From positions 310,001 to 374,000 of the forward strand of contig NGFI01000014.1 of the NCBI GenBank assembly GCA_002215645.1: a stretch of DNA of 64,000 nucleotides, written 5' to 3'. This DNA is from Gemmatimonadetes bacterium 2013_60CM_65_52 (GTDB taxonomy: Bacteria > Gemmatimonadota > Gemmatimonadetes > Gemmatimonadales > Gemmatimonadaceae). The notes below the pieces were generated by a model. The model had not been told where the DNA came from. It worked only from the letters and a program-made list of their open reading frames with translations, and did no database searches. Shown in pieces: positions 59,289 through 64,000 of the stretch (position 1 is its first letter; the number at the start of each line of letters is the position of its first letter). The position numbers and the translations under genes were made by a program.

Positions 59289-60178
59289 TACCCCACGAGC
59301 GACGCGAGAAGCTCCATCATCCGCACGTCGTACGGGTCGGGTGCGTCGTCATCGTCGCCAACTTCGGTGTTGAGCTGCGGCGTCTCGAGAATGAGCGGTA
59401 CGCCGCGCGTGCGCGCATCCGCCAGGAGCCACCTGAAAGCCTCCGCTCCGATCTTCCCTTCTCCGATGAGCATGTGCCGGTCGCGGTTCGAGCCGAGGGC
59501 GCCGTCACTGTCGTTGAGGTGAAAGAACCGGGGCGGCTCGCCGGTGGCCTTCTCGAATTCATCGAGGAGCCGAGGCGCCGCCGACGGGGACTCCCGCAGA
59601 TCGAATCCGCTCGCGAAGAGATGACAGGTGTCCAGGCCGTAGCCGGTGCGTGGGCGCAGGTTCGCCGGGACGTGCCGTAGAATGAGTCCGACTTCCTCGG
59701 GCGTTCGCCCCATCGTTCGCCCGGCGCCGGCGGTGTTCTCGACGAGCAGGCGTGTCGTGGTCGGTACCTTCTCCAACGCATGCACGATGGCAGCCGCAAT
59801 GCGCTCAGCGGCCGCATCGCGATCGTCGTCCGTCGCGGCGCCTGGATGAAAGCACACCTGCCCCACGCCGAGCATCGTGGACCGCTCGAGTTCCTTGGCG
59901 AGCCCGTCTCGCGCGCGCGTCCACTGCTCGGGAATCGGTGTCGCCGTGTTGAGGACGTAGGCCGCGTGCACGACGACGCGCTCGAGCGCGATGGACGTGG
60001 GCGCGATCGCCTGACGAAAGCGCTCCACGCGCTCGCCCCGGATGGAGACCTTGTCGCCGTAGTATTTCGGAATGGCCGAGAAGAGCTGCATGGCGCGCAT
60101 GCCCGCGTTGGCGGCGCGCCGCACCGCCATGTGGATTCCGCCATTGTCGATCGTGTGGGCGCCGAAGTAATGCTCCAC
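59288..60178 (-). CDS. nfo: Endonuclease IV (AP endonuclease)
   Basis: Base-excision DNA repair enzyme that cuts at abasic sites with three metal ions. The GTG at 60178 gives 296 residues starting MEHYFGAHTIDNGGIHMAVR, the family N-terminus. Metal-ligand motifs are visible: VVVHAAYVLN, QVCFHPGA, LLVENTAGAG, YGLDTCHLFASG, FFHLNDSDGALGSNRDRHMLIGEGKIG and LILETPQ. All are intact. It is cotranscribed with the SdpI-like gene (1-nt overlap) and the receiver-DHp gene 23 nt upstream. The open frame upstream of the start is not coding. Confidence 0.93.
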   Translation of the reverse strand: MEHYFGAHTIDNGGIHMAVRRAANAGMRAMQLFSAIPKYYGDKVSIRGERVERFRQAIAPTSIALERVVVHAAYVLNTATPIPEQWTRARDGLAKELERSTMLGVGQVCFHPGAATDDDRDAAAERIAAAIVHALEKVPTTTRLLVENTAGAGRTMGRTPEEVGLILRHVPANLRPRTGYGLDTCHLFASGFDLRESPSAAPRLLDEFEKATGEPPRFFHLNDSDGALGSNRDRHMLIGEGKIGAEAFRWLLADARTRGVPLILETPQLNTEVGDDDDAPDPYDVRMMELLASLVG

Positions 60179-60201
60179 GCCGTGCCGCTCCCGTGCGAGT
60201 G

Positions 60202-60885
60202 CTACTCGGTTCGTCCCGTTCGAGCCGAGAGGTCGATCATGCGCGAGCCGGCAAGATACTCGACGGACTGGGGATTCTTGAGATGGGCAAGTCGGCGGAC
60301 GACCTGTGCGATGCGCGTCGCCTGCTCGCGTACGATCCGCACCTGCTCCCGGTGTTCTTCCGCGAGCGACTCGTCCATGAGCAGCAGCTCCGCGTTTCCC
60401 AACAGCGCTGAGAGTGGATTGTTGATCTCGTGCTCGATTGCGATGGTGGTTTCGCCGATCCCCGAGAGCCATCGCGAGCGGGCCAGCTCCGCCTCGACCG
60501 TACGGCGAAGGTTGTCCAGTCCGATGCGGCGGCGGGCGATCTCGAGTCGCGCGCGGAGGTTTTCCGGCGAGCTGGGCTTGGTGACGTAGTCGTCGGCGCC
60601 GGACTCGAGGACGTTGGCGAGGTCTTCACGGGCATCGCGCGCGGTGCACACGAGGACGAAGGTGGCGATGCCCTGCTCGTGCGAGCGGATGCGGCGACAG
60701 ACCTCGAGTCCGTCGAGGCCCGGCATGTTGATGTCGAGGATGACCAGCGGAACCGGCTCCTGCTGATAGCGCTCCCAGGCCGCCGCACCATCGCTCACGG
60801 CAACGACGTCGTGCTCGAGGTCCGCAAGCACGGCGGTCACGAGAGTCAGGGCGATGACGTCGTCATCCGCTACGAGAACGCGCAT
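60202..60885 (-). CDS. Receiver plus DHp (HisKA) protein lacking an ATPase domain
   Basis: The 227-residue product has a receiver (VLVADDDVIAL, phosphoacceptor in LVILDINMPG, TKPSS) and a helical DHp-like part with a phosphoacceptor box ETTIAIEHEINNPLSALLGN. It ends after about 75 residues (QSVEYLAGSRMIDLSARTGR), with no N, G1 or G2 box, and the downstream sequence is the endonuclease gene. It therefore looks complete but without kinase catalysis. It may act as a phosphotransfer or decoy partner, perhaps with the hybrid kinase at 54593. ATG 60885. Confidence 0.8.
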   Translation of the reverse strand: MRVLVADDDVIALTLVTAVLADLEHDVVAVSDGAAAWERYQQEPVPLVILDINMPGLDGLEVCRRIRSHEQGIATFVLVCTARDAREDLANVLESGADDYVTKPSSPENLRARLEIARRRIGLDNLRRTVEAELARSRWLSGIGETTIAIEHEINNPLSALLGNAELLLMDESLAEEHREQVRIVREQATRIAQVVRRLAHLKNPQSVEYLAGSRMIDLSARTGRTE

Positions 60886-60898
60886 ACCTTGCGGCGAT

Positions 60899-61684
60899 TC
60901 AGTGGAGGATTCCGGCACGAATGCGAAGAACGACAGGCCCGTCCGGCGCCGCACGCTCCGTCCATGCAACGGAGATGCGTCGTCCCCGAACGGCAACCAG
61001 CGGCTTCGTGGCCGCGCCGTTGTCGTCGGACACCGGCAGCAGCCGACTCTCGAAAATGTGTCCCATGGTTCCCGACAATGCGAGACCGATGCGCTGCACC
61101 GTCCCATTGGGATCCTCGAATGCCACCGCGACCACGTCGCCCGATGCGGCGACACTCGAGTATCCCGGGTGCTCCCCGTAGAGTATCGGCACGGCCGAGT
61201 GAAAGCTTTCACCGCCGTCCATGGAGTGCGCGAAAAACAGACCGGGTCCCTCCGGCGCCACGAGCCCGTACGACACGTGGACGTATCCGCCGGAGGAATC
61301 CGCGGCGATGGAGGGAGGGGGACGCGAACATCCTGCAACGCTTCGGTCCGTGCTGTCCACAGTCCCGGGCGCGCTCCATGATGCGCCACCGTCCATCGAG
61401 CGAGCTGCAAGCAGCCGAGCGCTGCTGTCGGCGCGAGGCGCCCACCACACCGCGTAAAGTGCCCGTCCCGAGCGCGCGAGCTGGAGCGATCCCGGGCATG
61501 CCGCCACAGAGGGTCTCAGGCCTTTGGCGAGCCCTTCGAGTGCGTTACGAGTCGTGTCTCCCTCGGCATCGAGGCCGGGGTGATCCGGCGGCGACGCGAT
61601 GGTGCGCTCGGAGGTCCATTCGACCGCGGGGGCGGCGGAGCACCCGGCGGCGAACACGAGGAGGGCAGCGCATCTCGAGAGCAT
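60899..61684 (-). CDS. Lipoprotein with BNR/sialidase-like repeats
   Basis: The ATG at 61684 gives 261 residues beginning MLSRCAALLVFAAGCSAAPA, a lipoprotein signal with the Cys as lipidation site. Asp-box-like BNR repeats are visible: SMDGGASWSAPG and SMDGGESFHSAVP, with beta-propeller strands between. This suggests a surface beta-propeller that may bind glycans; sialidase active-site residues are not recognised. It starts the minus-strand group (13 nt before the receiver-DHp gene) and is divergent from the P5C dehydrogenase. Confidence 0.8.
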   Translation of the reverse strand: MLSRCAALLVFAAGCSAAPAVEWTSERTIASPPDHPGLDAEGDTTRNALEGLAKGLRPSVAACPGSLQLARSGRALYAVWWAPRADSSARLLAARSMDGGASWSAPGTVDSTDRSVAGCSRPPPSIAADSSGGYVHVSYGLVAPEGPGLFFAHSMDGGESFHSAVPILYGEHPGYSSVAASGDVVAVAFEDPNGTVQRIGLALSGTMGHIFESRLLPVSDDNGAATKPLVAVRGRRISVAWTERAAPDGPVVLRIRAGILH

Positions 61685-61741
61685 GTGGGACAATAGCCTG
61701 ATTATCTTTCCGGTTCACCACTCACGTCATCCCCGGCGCCC

Positions 61742-63469
61742 ATGGCCGCACCCGTCATCACCGATCGCTCTCCATCCGCTCGTGCGGCCGCGGAATCGCG
61801 TCAGGCACTCGAGGCAATCTCGCCGGCGGATGCTCCGCTCGCGGGGTTCGCCGGTACGCGTCGCGTGCCGCCACCGGTCAACGAGCCCGTGCGCAGCTAT
61901 GCGCCCGGCTCTCCGGAAAAGGCGGAGCTGAAGGAGCGGCTCGCGAGCATGGCGAGCGAGCGCGTCGAGATTCCGATCATCGTCGGCGGCAGGGAGATCC
62001 GCACGGGTGATTTGTCCCAGAGCGTGATGCCGCACAATCATCGGCACGTGCTGGCGGACTGGCATCGGGCGTCGCCCGAGATCGTCCAGCAGGCAATTGC
62101 CGCGGCAAAACACGCGAGTGTGGAGTGGGCGAACTGGTCGTGGGAAGACCGTGCGGCGGTCTTTCTTCGTGCGGCGGAGCTCCTGACCACCACGTGGCGA
62201 CAGACCGTGAACGCGGCCACCATGCTGGGCCAATCGAAGACGGTGTTTCAGGCGGAGATCGACGCGGCCTGCGAGCTGATCGATTTCTGGCGCTTCAATC
62301 CCGCCTACGCACAGCAGTTGTACGACGAGCAGCCGCTGAGCACGAACGCGATGTGGAATCAGTTGGACTATCGTCCGCTGGAAGGATTCGTGTATGCGGT
62401 GACGCCGTTCAACTTCACGTCCATCGCCGGCAATCTCCCCACGGCGCCGGCGCTCATGGGCAATACGGTCGTCTGGAAGCCCGCCGGCTCGGCGATGCTG
62501 TCGGCGTACTACATCATGCGTCTGCTCGAAGCGGCGGGTCTTCCGCCGGGGGTGATCAACCTGGTGCCGGGCGACGCGGCGGCGATCTCGAACGTGGCAC
62601 TCACGCATCGCGACCTGGCCGGCGTGCACTTCACGGGAAGTACGGGCGTGTTCAATACGATGTGGCAGACGATCGGGGCGGACATGTCGCGCTACGCGAC
62701 CTATCCGCGCATCGTCGGTGAAACGGGCGGCAAGGATTTCATTCTCGCCCATCCGTCGGCCGATCCGCAGGCACTCGCGGTTGCCATCGCGCGGGGCGGA
62801 TTCGAGTACCAGGGCCAGAAGTGCTCCGCGGCAAGCCGCGTCTATGTGCCGCGGTCCCTCTGGCACGACGTCCGGGACCGGGTGGTCGGCATCATCGACG
62901 AGCTTGGTGTCGGCGACGTGACGGATTTCCGCAACTTCATGGGCGCCGTCATCGACGAGCGCGCGTTCGGGAAGATCTCCGAGTACGTGAGCGATGCAAA
63001 GCGTAACGCGAAAGTCATCGCGGGCGGCAAGGTGGACGGCAAGGACGGATACTTCATCCATCCGACGCTCGTCGAAACCGCCGATCCCGGATATCGCCTG
63101 TTGTGCGAGGAGATCTTCGGTCCGGTGGTGACCGTGCACGTGTATGACGATGCACGGTGGGACGAGACGCTGCGCGTCGTGGACACCACGTCGCCGTATG
63201 CGCTGACGGGAGCGGTGTTCGCCAACGACCGCCGTGCGGTGCGCGAGGCAATGTTCGGGCTGCGAAACGTGGCCGGAAATTTTTATGTGAATGACAAGCC
63301 CACCGGCGCGGTGGTAGGCCAGCAGCCGTTCGGCGGGGCACGCGGCTCGGGCACCAACGACAAGGCGGGCTCGAAGCTGAACCTCGTGCGCTGGGTGAGC
63401 GCGCGCAGCATCAAGGAGACGTTCTCTCCGCCACTCGACCATCGCTATCCGTTCATGGCGGAGAAGTAG
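61742..63469 (+). CDS. L-glutamate gamma-semialdehyde (P5C) dehydrogenase
   Basis: The 575-residue protein is an ALDH-fold enzyme that oxidises glutamate semialdehyde to glutamate with NAD, the second step of proline degradation. It shows the family segment VRSYAPGSPEKAELKERLAS, VTPFNFTSIAGNLPTAPALM, FTGSTGVFNTMW, the catalytic Glu in VGETGGKDF and C361 in QGQKCSAASRVYV, with LCEEIFGPVVTVHVY and GGARGSGTNDK near the end. The length fits monofunctional RocA/PruA-type members with an N-terminal extension. No proline dehydrogenase is beside it. Housekeeping. Confidence 0.93.
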   Translation: MAAPVITDRSPSARAAAESRQALEAISPADAPLAGFAGTRRVPPPVNEPVRSYAPGSPEKAELKERLASMASERVEIPIIVGGREIRTGDLSQSVMPHNHRHVLADWHRASPEIVQQAIAAAKHASVEWANWSWEDRAAVFLRAAELLTTTWRQTVNAATMLGQSKTVFQAEIDAACELIDFWRFNPAYAQQLYDEQPLSTNAMWNQLDYRPLEGFVYAVTPFNFTSIAGNLPTAPALMGNTVVWKPAGSAMLSAYYIMRLLEAAGLPPGVINLVPGDAAAISNVALTHRDLAGVHFTGSTGVFNTMWQTIGADMSRYATYPRIVGETGGKDFILAHPSADPQALAVAIARGGFEYQGQKCSAASRVYVPRSLWHDVRDRVVGIIDELGVGDVTDFRNFMGAVIDERAFGKISEYVSDAKRNAKVIAGGKVDGKDGYFIHPTLVETADPGYRLLCEEIFGPVVTVHVYDDARWDETLRVVDTTSPYALTGAVFANDRRAVREAMFGLRNVAGNFYVNDKPTGAVVGQQPFGGARGSGTNDKAGSKLNLVRWVSARSIKETFSPPLDHRYPFMAEK

Positions 63470-63472
63470 CGC

Positions 63473-64000
63473 TCACTTCGTCCAGAGAAAGAGGGCTCCG
63501 CAAGGGCCAGCTCGATACTTCGCTGGCACGGTACCGGCTGAGTAGAGCTCCGCGCCATGCAGGGCCTCGGGTGGCAACGCATTGAGGTCCCCCGGCTGTA
63601 CCTTGATGCCGTTGATGAACACGTCTACCGCGCACGCGGCTCCGCCCGGCCTCATGCTCGCTGGCGAGCCTAGTGTCGACATGCCGCGAGTCGAGACGAG
63701 AAGGGCCTCGGCGCCGAAGCCGGACACTCTCACCAGAGGAGCGAGCCGGAACAGGTCCGCCGTCTCGAACGGTCGACGACGCGCGATTTCGTCTTCGGTG
63801 AAGTAACGCCCCATGCCACTTCGGGAGCGCTCATCGAACTCGCGATTGCCGGCGGCATTGGGACTGTTCACGCGCTTCGCGATGACGCGCAGCGAGTCCA
63901 GGACTACGGCCGCACGTTCGAGCTTGACGGTGATCGGCGCGGTCTGGTTGTCGAGGTCAACTCGCAATCGGCGCGGGTAATACCCGAGCGCAAGGACCTC
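63473..64000 (-). CDS. Carboxypeptidase-regulatory/TonB-plug-like protein, 5' end outside window
   Basis: The frame runs open to the window edge (EVLALGYYPRRLRVDLDN precedes the first possible TTG at 63967), so the start is missing. The visible about 175 residues are the end of a regulatory-like beta domain (TAPITVKLERAAVVLDSLRV), a linker (RRRPFETADLFRLAPLVRVS, like a plug onset) and a plug-like end with cysteines (GGAACAVDVFINGIKVQPGD, YRAGPCGALFLWTK). It has no beta-barrel, as in many short Gemmatimonadota proteins of this type. It ends 3 nt after the P5C dehydrogenase stop, convergent. Confidence 0.7.
   Translation of the reverse strand, partial: EVLALGYYPRRLRVDLDNQTAPITVKLERAAVVLDSLRVIAKRVNSPNAAGNREFDERSRSGMGRYFTEDEIARRRPFETADLFRLAPLVRVSGFGAEALLVSTRGMSTLGSPASMRPGGAACAVDVFINGIKVQPGDLNALPPEALHGAELYSAGTVPAKYRAGPCGALFLWTK

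Noticed and set aside
61727-63442. 571-residue minus-strand open frame opposite the P5C dehydrogenase
   Set aside because: The translation has no domain motifs and is biased like other antisense shadows; the plus strand has all ALDH motifs.
1-64000. CRISPR arrays, tRNA, rRNA and complete insertion sequences
   Set aside because: No spaced short direct repeats, no tRNA-like cloverleaf, no rRNA motifs and no transposase were seen by eye; a covariance-model scan would be needed to exclude small RNAs.

Overview
The window is high-GC, densely coded bacterial DNA that reads like a Gemmatimonadota chromosome or a close relative. That placement is an inference from gene style: secreted Ig-like (BIG2) and RCC1-repeat lipoproteins, a SusC-like TonB-dependent receptor, short carboxypeptidase-regulatory/plug proteins, and an exosortase/PEP-CTERM system tied to a large exopolysaccharide (EPS) locus. 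No rRNA, tRNA, CRISPR array or intact insertion sequence was seen.

Layout. 1-3.2 kb: tail of an ABC-2 permease, a long inverted repeat, then a minus-strand envelope/stress group (DUF3618, YqjE-like and YqjD-like proteins, a bacilliredoxin and a GroES-like protein). 3.4-22.2 kb, mostly plus strand: a nucleotide-sugar dehydrogenase, a GT2 glycosyltransferase, a methyltransferase, exosortase and EpsI, an 8-Ig/beta-helix surface protein, GT4, acyltransferase-3, a second beta-helix protein, and a tightly overlapping MBOAT - SGNH - LnmK-like - ACP module. 22.1-39.5 kb, minus strand: Wza-like export protein, Wzz/tyrosine autokinase, priming sugar transferase, O-antigen ligase, two asparagine-synthase-like amidotransferases, flippase, two GT4s, a heparinase II/III-like protein and an AlgD-type GDP-mannose dehydrogenase. 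39.9-46.5 kb: RCC1 lipoprotein, SusC-like receptor and WbpP-like epimerase. 46.5-52.1 kb: regulators (receiver plus degenerate GGDEF, an NtrC-class sigma-54 activator, a histidine kinase), a membrane protein and a PEP-CTERM protein. 52.1-54 kb: a decayed stretch with two frameshifted genes and a reverse-transcriptase remnant. 54-64 kb: membrane protein, hybrid histidine kinase, signal peptidase I, SWIB protein, SdpI-like protein, endonuclease IV, receiver-DHp protein, BNR lipoprotein, P5C dehydrogenase and a partial receptor-like gene.

How it fits together. The two sugar dehydrogenases and the epimerase should supply uronic acids (ManA and a HexNAcA). The amidotransferases could amidate their carboxyls. 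The sugar transferase, GTs, flippase, ligase, Wzz/kinase and Wza-like protein form a Wzx/Wzy-type EPS route, and XrtA/EpsI would process PEP-CTERM proteins made with it. A sigma-54-like promoter upstream of the exosortase operon and an NtrC-type activator in the window match the known PrsK/PrsR style of control.

The most interesting part is the 18.5-22.2 kb module. It has the parts of a Dlt system (MBOAT = DltB-like, SGNH = DltD-like, carrier protein = DltC-like), but an LnmK-like acyltransferase/decarboxylase stands where the DltA adenylating enzyme would be. It may load an acyl group, possibly propionyl made from methylmalonyl-CoA, onto the ACP for export-coupled acylation of the polysaccharide.
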